Below are positions 24,059 through 35,782 of a DNA stretch of 64,000 bases, piece after piece (the first letter of the stretch is position 1; each line of letters starts with the position of its first letter). The translations under genes were made by a program, and so were the position numbers. Source of the DNA: Unio delphinus (Eukaryota > Mollusca > Bivalvia > Unionida > Unionidae); assembly GCA_029339505.1 (NCBI GenBank), contig JAQISU010000123.1:7181501-7245500 (forward strand), read 5' to 3'. A model generated the notes under the pieces. That model searched no databases, was not told the DNA's origin, and saw only the letters and a list, made by a program, of their open reading frames with translations.

Positions 24059-26626
24059 ATGGTCATTACATATAGGAGTATGCTATTGATTTTCCTGGAA
24101 TTCATCCAGATAAATCATGTTGTAATCTGTAACACAGAAGAATTTCAAATCAGATGTTTAAGAGAAACATGTACGGCTCAAATTGCATCTCTTAAAGACA
24201 ACTGTCCTTTGGAGTTACAGAAAAGCTACAACTGCAGAAGCAAAAAATTAGCGAATCTATCTGAAATAGAGCGAAACATTTCATATTGTAGTCTAGACAT
24301 TTCGAAAAATCATGTTGAAAGACTGGACATTGGAACTTTTCTTGAGTGGACAAACCTCGTTGCTCTTGATCTTTCACAAAATGGTGATTTCAAAGTCATC
24401 CATCCCGACGCTTTTAAAGGAGTACAAAATCTGCGCTACCTGAATCTTAAACAAACAGGAATATATACAATAAATAACAGTTATCAATTCTGCGAAGCAT
24501 TTCGTCATTTATCAGAATTAATTATCTTGGATTTAACCCAAGACAATTTTGAAAGCTATGAGTCGATCGGAATAGCTGTCAGTCACACCAGAAAATTGAA
24601 CTATTTGACACTAGAAGGATGTCCATCTTGTACATTTGGAACAGAGTTTGGCACACTAAAGCAATTGATAGCCTTGGATCAGACTCTGGAGGAAGAGTGG
24701 GGTTACTGTTTTATTCAAACCCTTAATAACAATTACTTCCAAAACCTGCCGTTCTTAAAATTTTTATATCTATCTGATTGTAGAATCGAGACAATTTCAC
24801 CCGATGCATTTGTTCCCCTTTCTCATATAGAGGTACTCGACCTTTCGTATAACTACAACCTAACGTTTGATAGGGCAATTATAGGATTGAAAGGGTTGCG
24901 TAATGCCACATCACTTCGAACGTTGAAGCTTAATTTCATACATCCATTACTTCAAGGATAATCAGTTATTCTTAAGAAAGAACATATCTCATTCCTATCA
25001 AATTTACGTGTTCAAGAAGTACATTTGGAGGGCAACAAATTGGATGTATTCGAATATGGGGTACTATCGGCCCTTCCAGACACAATAAAAACAGTTATTC
25101 TCTGACGTAATAGACTTGCGACTGATAAGTATCTAGATGAATTTTTTGACAATAACCAAACACTAAAACATTTGAAAGCATTAGATATCTCTTATTTACA
25201 TTCAGCTATTGGTAACTATAATCCAAATAAATTTCTTCAGGAGAAAAATAATTTGAAAAAACGTGATACCTTCTCTACATTCATGACTACTCTCTTCATT
25301 AAATTTTTCGCGGAAGTGGCTCTTCCTCCTCACCTTGAAAACATTACATGCCAAAATATGGGGTGGTATTTCCAATTTCCAGAAATACACGTCTCACCCA
25401 GTAATAGCATTAAAAATCTCGACCTCTCTTTTAATGGTTTGGACACCTGGATTGGTCCAGTGACTGGTCTGAATCAGCTAGAGAATTTATCATTGGCACA
25501 TAACTACTGTGACAATGTAAGTAACGTATTTTTCTCAACATTTAAAGGCTTGAAACGCCTTAGCATTCAAGGAAACTTACTTGCAGCCGTGCTAGATCAG
25601 GACTCCGATAGTATTATATGCAGCTGATTAAAATCGTTTCAATATCTGGACATTTCTTCTAATCAAATTTCCAAGCTTCCACCAAGAATATTTCAATACA
25701 TGGTATCGTTGGAAGAACTTATAGTTTCTTACAACATGCTCAGCAAATTTGAGATCGACGTACTAACAATGACAAATTTAACAAACTTTGACAAATCATA
25801 CAACAAATTGGAGACTCTGCCAAATAGTTTTACACATCACATCGACAGAATAGTAAAGAACAATCACATTGCGATCATCTTAAAGGGAAATCCGATTTCT
25901 TGTACATGTGAAAATATCGAATTCCTGAGTTGGATGATAGAAAATAATGTTCAACTTATGTACGATAATGTATGTGGTCAAGAAACAAAACTGGACACAA
26001 AAGAGAAACTGAGATCCCTGGAAAAGGAATGCACGTCAAAAGCTGGACTGATAGCTGGATGCATTGCGTTCATTGTCCTCGTATTTGCCGTTATGCTTGG
26101 TGGAATTATTTACCGTTACAAGTGGCATCTACGATATCTCTATTACAGCGCAAGGAACTCTATGGGCATTCGATATCAAGGTGAGGATTACAACGAACTT
26201 TACCAGTATGATAGCTTTATATCGTGTGCCGAGGAAGATAAACGGTTCGTTTATAATGGAATCCTGCCTGAAATAGAGGAGAAGTTCGGCTTGAGGTTGT
26301 GTATCGCTGATCGTGATTTCACACCGGGTGTTTTAGTACCTAAAAACATTATCAGGGCTATATCATCAAGTAGACGGGCAATTTTTGTATTGTCTCATAA
26401 CTTCTCGGATAGTTATTGGTGCAAATACGAGCTAAATATGGCAAGGATAGAAGCGGAGAAGAAAAATAGGAAATTTGTCGTCGTGGTAATGTATGAGTAT
26501 GTATCGAATGACGAACTTCCGCTTGATATTATGGAAATTATCCGAAGCCAGACTTACATTGATTATCCGGATGATGAAAGGACGCGCGAAGCATTTTGGA
26601 GGCGACTTCAGGAAACTATTAACTGA
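24059..26626 (+). pseudogene. Toll-like receptor A, three nonsense codons
   Basis: Aligned codon for codon with TLR-B (35783-38350) over the whole 2,568 bp with no frameshift. It is stopped by TAA at 24959 (CAA in TLR-B), TGA at 25103 (CGA in TLR-B) and TGA at 25625 (TCA in TLR-B). The signal peptide, leucine-rich repeats, membrane segment and cytoplasmic TIR domain are all still readable. The TIR box 1 reads Y-D-S-F-I-S-C, with Cys where TLR-B has Tyr. Translation would end after about 300 residues, giving a soluble LRR fragment at most. A CAG splice acceptor precedes the ATG, as in the other copies. Stop-codon readthrough is possible but unlikely. Confidence 0.9.
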
Positions 26627-28179
26627 ATTCCGTACTAAGCATTTGAATATACGAGTTTTTAAAAAGATTTTTAAAATGTTGTGCATGAATATGATGTTAC
26701 ATAATAGACTAAGTTGTAAAAGCCAAAAATCCCCATCTAAAGCTAAAAGATTTCAAATAAATCCAATTATTCTTAAATGTTTTACCACTGGTGAGTTTTT
26801 ATAATTAGTTTCAATGACTTTGAATGTCCTGGTCATATAATCATGTATGTCATTAAATGAGTCCTCAATAATCTAAAAGTAGTGCTTTAAGTCAGAACTG
26901 TGAATGTTAATGTGCGCTATGTAATTCCAATCAATAGTTCCACTCAAATGATATCTGAACACGACAGTATATGATTCAACAGACTGAGGTTAAAACAAGA
27001 GCGAGTAATTTGTTGATAAAAACCGCTACAATTGACCTTGGATGCAATAGTTTGTGCTGAAAAGTTAATGGAAATTTCGCAAATATTGTCAACAATTTCT
27101 CTTCCAGAACATACTAAACGAATAAACAGGTTAGGTATTGAATTTAAATTCAAGTACTAATGATGAGAAAAATCATGTAGGGACGCTCATTAGCCATTTC
27201 AATAATCTAATAGCCCAATACGTTACTATCAGTCATAGACAAACGTCACGCACGCAATAACTGCACGCTTGTCAAGTAAAATTACCTGTAAAAACAGTGA
27301 TAGATTGCATCCATATATTCGGGTACATTTGTAATTATTGGTCATATTTTATATTCTAATGTGAAATTAAGTTAATTGAAGCTCGAAGTTTCATGTGTGT
27401 TTGAGTAAAGTCACGTTAGAAAATCTTAGTCGTTTTGGATTGGCCTATCAATTGCAATGTCCTCAAATCCATGTTTTGTTTTACTGACACATTTCATGAT
27501 TACACATAAAATCATTTCGGAGGAGACAGAGAGAGATTGTAAGGACTGAGCCGTAGACTAAAGATTGGGATTGAAATTGAGAGTGAAAATAGATCACAAC
27601 AAGTTCAAAAGTAAATATCATCTACTTCATGCATGTTGATATAAACAAAATCGCACCTTATATGGTTTCTAACCATTGAGTTCGAATTATGATTTCTCAT
27701 TTCATAAGCAGACGAACTTTTACATGCAAATTTCGATTTAGATATATGGACTTAGAAATTAAACCACTGTTTTGAAAAGAATATAATTTTTGCACATTAT
27801 ATTGTGAACAAACAGGTTGAGTTTGTGTATTAAAAAGGCATTTCTGTAACTTTTAAAATAATGAGGAAACGCCCTTTAATTACATGAATATTTCTTTGCT
27901 CAAAATTAAATATTGAAAATATGTCAAGACAAGATATGTATCATCCTGGCAAACATGGTATGACAATATGTTAATGTCATGAACTTTTATCCTAAAATGA
28001 ACACAAACCAATCACAAATGAATCTGATACAATGTAATGCATAAAAACCTCTTGTACATTTTAACCTTGCAAACTTGCATATCTTTAAAAACCGTCAGCT
28101 CACGAAGTTTTATACCATCCATCATTATTTTTTCTTTATACAAAAGAAGTTATTTCAATTTAAGCCCATTATACCGGTC
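26627..28179. other. 3' flank of TLR-A
   Basis: Homologous to 38351-39490 of unit B, which lacks about 300 bp corresponding to about 27330-27550. AT-rich, no gene. Possible 3' UTR at the start; no single strong polyadenylation signal chosen. Confidence 0.5.
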
Positions 28180-28436
28180 ATGTAGGTTGTTGTTGTTGTT
28201 ATAGGGTTTAAAGCCATTTTTCAGCAAAAAGATAGACTATACGTGGCGGCCATTATTAATGATGGAGGAAGAAACAGGAAACACCGGAAAGAACCACCGA
28301 CCCACGAGAAGCTACCGGCAAGCTTTCTCACATAACCACATTGGCCGAGCCAGAGACTCGAACTCACGCAGACAGGCGAGATTGCAGTGATCCGTAATAG
28401 TGAGCGCTTTAGACCACTCGGCCACTGCCTAGACTA
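28180..28436 (-). mobile_element. tRNA-derived SINE-like repeat 2, unit A
   Basis: On the minus strand a tRNA-Leu/Ser-like head (GGCAGTGGCCGAGTGGTCTA as A box region; GAGTTCGAGTCTC as B box) spans about 28430-28344, with a body extending to a GTT-rich stretch at 28188. In unit B only the head half remains (39629-39715), joined to an AT microsatellite. Confidence 0.65.
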
Positions 28437-28941
28437 CAGTCTTGTATGTAAAGGTCAATGTTAGCATTCACCACAAATATTGACAACTGATACATTAGTT
28501 CTGATGTATAACGATAACAGTAACTCGATATATTCAGAAATAATGTCCACACTGATTTATACACGTTGCACAACCAGGAAGATAATGAACCTTTCGTCTG
28601 TGGAAAATAGTTTAAAACATTTGCAACCATTTGTCATGAAACAATTAAGGATATTTTTATAACTTTGCTTCTAATTGTAGGATTTGTATAATTTATTTTT
28701 TTAAAAAGCACACAAATTTACTATTTTTTGTTGTTGTTCCTTTTCATTGTTAATAATTTAATATTGATAATAATAACAAACAACAAACTAACCAGTGTTG
28801 CCACATGTTTGTTATATTTGATATAAGTCATTTATATTTATTTGTATTGTCTGTTTGTTAGATTAAAATTTGGCATTTTCAGTTTTAAGATTCGTTCATT
28901 GCAAGGGGGGTTGACTTGTACTTTCCATAATCAACACCAGG

Positions 28942-29610
28942 TGTTAACCTCATCTTCTGACCTTGCTTCATAATGTAAACAAGCTTCTAAAATGATTGGT
29001 TGATACCAAGGACATCTTTCTGGGTCGTGCTGGTTACGTGATTTCTTAAACGTAGGTTTGTTCTGATAGTTTCTCGCATATCACGTGACCCCTTGTTTAC
29101 GTAAAAAAAACAGGTATTTAAATTATTGTTTTGGAGAGAACAGTTGAGCAGATATTGGGCTTTTATAATATTAAGTTGTATCTTCTTTTTGAGTTATTTT
29201 TAATTGCCGTGTACTGGAAATTGTGTCAATTCGTTTGAAGCAAGAGGAATTATTTTATTATTTATCTGAAAAAGAATATGTGCTCATAGATTTTGATTTG
29301 GATTATTATTATAAAACAAGAACTGACTGCATCACGTAACATCGTCGTCCATATTGGATTACATCGTCAAGATTCGAACCGGGAACTATTATGACGTTTT
29401 ATTATCAGGACTCTTGCAATTCCACTAGTGGATTATATAGTGAATATTCCTTTTGGATTAAGTTTTGGACTTGATTCTCTAAAACCTTAAGTTTTTTTAC
29501 TTTCTTTTATGAAAATATTTGTACTTAATAAAGTGTTTGTTAAATTTTACAAGCTTGTTATTTTCACTTCTATGTTGCAGCTTATTCGAGCCTAAGCACG
29601 TCACGTAACA
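28942..29610. mobile_element. Possible solo LTR, unit A
   Basis: A 669-bp block opening TGTTAACC and closing CGTAACA (5-bp terminal inverted TGTTA/TAACA). It holds a TATTTAAAT promoter-like box near 29115 and an AATAAAG polyadenylation-like signal near 29527. No clean flanking target duplication seen and no internal retroelement genes nearby, so this is tentative. Confidence 0.3.
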
Positions 29611-30226
29611 CACAAAATAGATAAAGTATATATATAGCAATCCAATTTAATTGTGGTAACACCTTTTTGGTGCTTCGTTTTTCAATTTATATAAAAATAG
29701 CACACTGGATATTCCACACCATTTTACATATTGAATCAATACTCCACCAAACTTTACATCACTTACATTGCTATACATTTTAAACTATTGTATTGGCTGT
29801 AATTTGGTGCTTAAAGAAATAGTGCACTTTCATGTACGGCCTTTAATTTATTAAAAGCCTCCTGTTACTATTCATACCAATGAAACAGGGATTTGTACAC
29901 AACAGAGTTGTCGAAATTCAACAATAATGGAAAACTTCGATCAATATTTCCGATAAAATTCAGTTGTACCCGAAATTTCCTATAATATTCAGTTGTACGG
30001 AAACGTCACATCAGTTGGATTTCACTAATATAACTTCTACAAGTTTAGATTGTCCTTCTGTCAGAACATATCTTAAAAATGTGACAAAAGCGCTGAACAA
30101 AAATCACCTTTAAGAAGAGAAGTTTTAGATCAATATATTCAAATTAATAGCAAATATAAACAGAGATATCACATGCCATAGCAAATCTCCCAATCATTTT
30201 TATGCTACTCTAATTAAAAATGAGAA

Positions 30227-30286
<60 letters not shown>

Positions 30287-30290
30287 TTTG
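30227..30290. repeat. (ATT)n/(TTTA)n microsatellite, unit B
   Basis: Equivalent of 18155-18250, shorter. Confidence 0.95.
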
Positions 30291-31191
30291 TCACATGTGA
30301 CCAGGATAGTAATACGATGACGAGGGACACCGTTGTTAAACTGGATACAGCTAATTCATGTTAAAATGCATGTAGATTTTCAATTGAGATTTTCAAATTC
30401 ATCATATTACGGTGTCATTGTGAGAAAAAAATCTTTTTATTTTGTTGTCGGTCATTACTAATGCTACTTTCTTTGACTCCCTTATATATTAATCTCTGCG
30501 ATAGTTTTGATTATGCAAATCTAATCACACATCCCAAACCGGCGATGCACATCTATCTCTGTAAAAGTTTTCAAATAGCTACATATCAGAAGAATCCCAA
30601 ATTTGTATATAATTAATTGAAAATATTTTTAAACGGCTTCACATCATTCAAATAAAATTCATCAAATTATGTCACTGATTGTTAAACGAAACTATGACTT
30701 ACAAACATGCGATTCTTTTATGTGGAACTACCAATAAAGGATTCTTACAATCAGAATTAAAAAGAACTATAACTTCCTTGCTCGAAGATGAATCAATTGT
30801 GTAGAAGAATACCTCACAGGTAAAGAAATTGAGATATTATACTGACAAGGACCCGACCATTTAATTCCCTGAGGTTGGGAGCAACGGGAGATGTTATTTT
30901 GTTTTAAATATAAGATATCAGGTCCCGTAAAAGATCATTTTCTTGGTAAGATATTTCGAGGGAAAGAAAAACTAACGCTGTTAACCATACTAAATTTACA
31001 CAAATTTATCTTGAGTAAATGTATTTAAAAAATCTTTATGGAAGGAAAATCCCGAAATCCCTCTCCCTCCCTCCAAATAAAATGATCGGTCCATTAGGAT
31101 AAATTACTATAATGATGCTACTTGAAGGCAGTGGGTATATTTATGATACCTCTTAAAGGTTGTCTCACTAAAAATACAGAGAAAATATTCT

Positions 31192-31196
31192 TCTTG
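31192..31196. other. Empty Polinton insertion site, unit B
   Basis: GAAAATATTCTTCTTGTTGA is uninterrupted, matching unit A and the flanks of Polinton-2 in unit C. Confidence 0.88.
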
Positions 31197-31499
31197 TTGA
31201 ATTGGACTGACACTCAGAAGATTGAAAGGTAAGCACATCATGTTAAATTTGTTACTTTCATAGATTGATACAGGACCGCCCTTGGAGCAAAGCGGTAGTC
31301 TTGAATCCCATGACTTCATGGCCACAAGTTAAATTCACCAAAAATTAACTGCACCGGTAGCGTGGCGCAGTTGGCCTAGCCTCGGTTCATAAACCACACC
31401 AATGTCTCATCAAATGATATTTAGATGCGACACATATAAAGGGAACTTTATTTTTGTTTGTTTGTTTAGGATTTTTCACGTAGTTTTCACAATTCTCAG

Positions 31500-31772
31500 T
31501 CATGTCGCTTCTATATCTGCAGTGAGGCAGTTTATAGTGATATTAAGCAATGGGGGATCATTCCGCAGACATGTAGCATGATGTCCCACCCAGTCACATT
31601 ATCCTGACTCCCGGCCAACTATTCCTAGCACTAAGATCTTAATGCTGAGCATTAAACGAGGAAACTATTTGTACAAAGTTTGTAAATCTTTGGTATGATT
31701 CGGCCTGGAATGGAACCCACGACCTCCCGCTTCCTCGGCGGACGCTCTAACCACTAGGCCACCACAGCGTTT
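31500..31772 (-). mobile_element. tRNA-derived SINE-like repeat, unit B
   Basis: Paralogue of 19480-19742; tRNA-like head at about 31770-31692. The B box is mutated (TGGAACCC on the plus strand). Confidence 0.6.
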
Positions 31773-32339
31773 TATAATATGAGCCAGCATCTAAAAAAAC
31801 TATTGTAGTTAAATTGAGACATTATTATACCTTGATTTTGTTTAACCTCCTAAATAGGGTCAAACAGTTAAGGAATTAACACGATATTATACTGAAAAAA
31901 CAGGTCATAACAGCGAAGAGAAAACGCCACAATTTAGAAATAGATGATTATATCATCATCACATATGAATGCCCTCTAACAGAAGCATCTTATTTTGTCA
32001 TAAGCTTTACATAAGGAGTCTTTCTATCCTTTCTATTTGGGAAAGGAATGTGAGTTAGTCTGCATGGGTATATTGTCATGAAGATTGGTTCTTATGCCCT
32101 ACTTTAGGAGTCTATTTAGGCGGACAATGTGAGACTGTCTGCCTTATTATCCTAGAAATTAAAATTAGGTCCACATTTTACATGCCAAAGTAAGAAGTCC
32201 AGTAAATTATCTCTGTTCAGTTACTAAATACAATTCAGCTAAAATTATTTTTTGCGAATTCCAGAGCTCATATATGTTACTATTCATATAGAGTACGTTG
32301 AGATCAAAGTTTGATTGATTCATTGCATAAGATCAAAAT

Positions 32340-33650
32340 GATTACAACAGTGAAATTGGTTGACTTTGTAATTTAGATGCAGAGGGCCATGTCAAATTAA
32401 GTGTTCTAAAGTTAGTTTGTGTTCCCGCTTTTGCAACGATCATGGAGAGCAATTAAAATATCCCTATTAAAACATCCCTATTAAAACATTCGTATTAAAA
32501 AATCCCTATTAAAATATCCCTATTAAAAATACCTATTAAAGAATCCCTATTAAATCATAACCTATTAAAACATGCCTATTAAAATATCCCTATTAAAAAA
32601 TCCCTTTTAAAATATCCATATTAAAACTTCCCTGTGATCCCTATTAAAAAAAATTAAAAAAAATAATTAGGACAGTGTGTAAACCCTATATCAGAATTTA
32701 CTTAGAAATTACATTTCTAATAAACCAAAAATAGAAATGACATCATATATACTTTGGGGGAAACAAACATACATAAAATTCGTTCGGAACAGGGCGTTTG
32801 TTCAATGATATATGTCTGAGACGGACCAGACCAGAAACAATGTTAATTTATCGGACCACACCAAAAACAATGTTAATTTACACGAACTGCTCACACCATA
32901 TACACTAGCAATAATACAATTACGCTTGCTTCCTTAGTTGAATTAACGAAGTGTGCGCTCATTAGGGCATGTAAGTCGGTATTAAAGTTATATTCAATAC
33001 CCGTATATACTAATGTTCGGCACCTTTAAAAAAGCGCTTCGACAAATATACGCAAAACAAAGGCGACCATATATACAAAGATACGGTTGAGAAGACAATA
33101 AAAGAAAGGTAAACTAAGAAGACAATACGCAAAAATTGTAGGTCTTGTTTACAATTATCATACATTATACATATACATTAATTCTAAGCAATGCCAACTT
33201 CTCAGTTTTTTCAACCGTTTAAGTGAATTGATGCACACAGTTAAATTGTAAAGAGGACCGTACGATTGAGCTTTAAGGTGTCTGCTCAAAATTTTCCACT
33301 CATTCTTGTTTTGGTCAATTATAATGAAATTTAACCATCCGTCAATCGGCAATAATTGACCAGTAAGCGTGTTGATTGGGAATACATATGGTGTGTTAAA
33401 AAATGTTATCTAGGTTGAGAAGTAAAGTCCTCGTTTATAATCGCAATGGCACGTGCCAAGCGAACAGTGCGGAGGTCAACAGGATTCTAAAATAGGAACT
33501 ATTAAATATACCTGTTACCATAATAAACAATGCGTTTTTCAATAAATATGAGATGAAATCTATGTTAGCAAATAACATAAAGCATGTTAATGTTGTTGTT
33601 TTGTGGTGGCTTTTAACATTTAACAGGTGCTGACTCGAAATATATGTTGT
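32340..33650. other. Unit B extra segment, non-coding
   Basis: The segment begins in a stretch shared with unit C (61330 onward), passes through the CCCTATTAAAA repeats, and then holds about 1 kb (32690-33650) not seen elsewhere in the window. No recognisable gene. Confidence 0.5.
32455..32640. repeat. CCCTATTAAAA short tandem repeat, unit B
   Basis: About 13 variable copies of a 13-15-bp unit around TCCCTATTAAAA(C/T)A. Homologous array at 61460-61675; absent from unit A. Confidence 0.88.
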
Positions 33651-33732
33651 ACACGACTTATTACTTTTCATCGGAACACCGGAAATTGTTTAAAAAGTCT
33701 GAGGTTGACATGTACTTTGATGCTCAAGTTGA

Positions 33733-33921
33733 TCATCCTTTCTTACCAACAATCATAGCACAACTACTTTCATCCCAGGTGGTTACACATTCAATTTTCT
33801 GTTGGAGGATTACACAAGTGGCAGAATAAGTGTCATGGAAGTAGCATCCAATTTTCAAGTTGATTCCAGTTTTATGTAACACGCACATTAAGTTCCCCAA
33901 ATTAAGAAAAGTAGTTGCCAT
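33733..33921 (-). pseudogene. Exon-like remnant, possible class C receptor fragment (unit B)
   Basis: Paralogue of 22020-22211 with the same frame and the same GTAAGA donor-like sequence after I-V-G. Just beyond it, in another frame, S-T-S-D-F-L recalls the motif that follows in class C receptor ectodomains. Short and uncertain. Confidence 0.3.
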
Positions 33922-35516
33922 TATCAGAATATGTTTTGGTCTTACTGTGAAATCTGAGTAACTCTTTCATAACCTGGAATATACATGGCACCTGTTTATT
34001 GATATTGTTTTTTCCCCGACAGACGCCAGATTAAAAAATCAGATAAAATCACTTAAATAGGGCAAAGAACAACAAATACTTACATTATCTTCAATGTCGT
34101 TGTTTTTATTTAGTTTATTGCCGAGTGCAGACTTGAAGACCTCAAAAATCATATAACTCATGTATATTAGAGAACAGAAGAAGAATAAAATCCAATTATA
34201 ATTTCTGGGGTATATAAAAATAACATAAGACGGCGTACTGGGCAAATGACTATCGCATATATATCAAAAACGTATCATTTTTCGAGGCTAAGTACTAAAC
34301 CATTTTGTAAGCTTTCTGCTTTATATAGTTCATAGTGTCCATACTTACCACATGTAAGGAGATTAGATGAAAATAGCATAGCTATACGGATGTTATATCG
34401 TGTTTATTGCATTTCGTGTTTGTTGAATTAGGTTCCATCACTTAATCGGTATCGTTTTTCTACACTATGTGCAGTTTCACATGTGCTCCTGGAATTAGTG
34501 TGCAGTATCCTCTTTACTAATTGACTGCAATCGAGGAAATATATACTTAACCCTGCCTTTCTGGAATGTTTTGTTCTCAATGAACATTTTGACGGTCATT
34601 TTTTAACTCAATTCGCGAACGGAAATTGACGCAAAATTATCGTGGATGTCTCAATATGGACAATTTCCCCACACATGTGATTATTATGTCATGTATAATA
34701 ATATCATCATAAAAAAATGGCATAACTCTACGACACAAGAACAGAATAACAACAAGAATTATAACTAAGTGTATTGCTCATTTGAAAGGTGTGTGTGGGG
34801 TAGGGATGGAGGCAGCAGCATACTGCTGCAACATACAACCCACCCAAAAATCAAGACTGGATTGAATGTTAACTTACAGAAGAAGAAACAAATCACATCT
34901 GTTCACAGTATAATGTGGACATAAACCGATCGCCCAACGGACAGAACGTTATCCAGCCACATCATATTTACACAGAAAATATGTGATGCATATCCGACTT
35001 TTCTATACAGACTGCTGTTCCTGAAGAAATACTGCAAATATCCGGTCGCAAATATTTTTCAGTAAATATGGGAGTCTCTGCATCCAAGAAATTCTTATTC
35101 AACATGAAAACCCCAATAATGTGGTGTTTAGTTGTGAGAAGTGACATTCTAGGGCAAACATGTACACCTAGTATATGTACCGTATCAAACAATGTGACAT
35201 CGCACGCATTGATAATACTCTTTTTCTTTTCGACAATAAATGATTGTGTCGTGATAAAATGTTCTGTTTATTCAGACTGTAGCTTGTTCTTTGATTTATA
35301 GTTTGTATTTTTTTTAAAAATTCAATTCACTTTTCCTAGTCCAACATTGTTTGGGAGTATATTTTATGTACACCAAATGAAAGGTGCGTCGTCTCTCAGA
35401 ATGAACGAAAATATTAATTCTTCTTTCTATTTAAGTAATTTCTTTTGACATAAAACCTGTCATAACAAAAATCTCAAATGGGAAATGATTTAATGTTAAA
35501 TTTATGAAACTCGTTG
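33922..35516. other. Upstream region of TLR-B
   Basis: Homologous to 22212-23791. A relic minus exon-like segment ends in a GTAAGT donor-like site near 34079. No confirmed gene. Confidence 0.4.
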
Positions 35517-35566
35517 AATAATGTCCAGGTTTTGCGAGTCAAGATTTGCAAAATCTGGATATTATT
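35517..35566. repeat. Palindrome upstream of TLR-B
   Basis: Same hairpin as 23792-23841 with one more arm change (TTGCA for TCGCA), about 215 bp before the TLR start. Confidence 0.85.
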
Positions 35567-35761
35567 TAACGTGCGATACAGAATTAATGGACCACGCAGC
35601 TTTATTTAGATCCTTCTCGATATATATTGATTTAGTTTTTCAGATATTATTTTGTTGTAATTTTTGCTTGCAAAGGAAAAGAGAACACTACATATGAAAT
35701 CTTAGATTCTTATATTAACACAATTACCGAATTGTTAAAATTCTTATCATTGTATATTATT

Positions 35762-35782
35762 TGTGTTCTTGTTCCTTACAGG
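35762..35782 (+). other. Probable 3' splice site before TLR-B start
   Basis: TGTGTTCTTGTTCCTTACAG|G immediately precedes ATG 35783, a pyrimidine-rich tract and CAG acceptor. It suggests a 5' UTR intron and that the start at 35783, not the in-frame ATG at 35732, is used. Identical or near-identical sequence lies before TLR-A and TLR-C. Confidence 0.65.

Larger units (their letters stand above)
17562..29637. repeat. TLR segmental duplication, unit A (12.1 kb)
   Basis: Homology to units B and C begins at CAATCCAATTTAATTGTGG (17562; 29638; 40943 with changes). Shared order: ATT microsatellite, exon-like fragment, Polinton empty site, SINE-like repeat, GPCR-like exon remnant, palindrome, TLR gene, 3' flank, LTR-like block. 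Unit A alone keeps, with unit C, the block 19800-21470 including the 42-bp repeats, and lacks the CCCTATTAAAA repeats. Confidence 0.88.

Noticed and set aside
35732..35782. Upstream in-frame ATG of TLR-B adding 17 residues
   Set aside because: The stretch looks like the end of an intron (pyrimidine tract and CAG); the ATG at 35783 gives a proper signal peptide.
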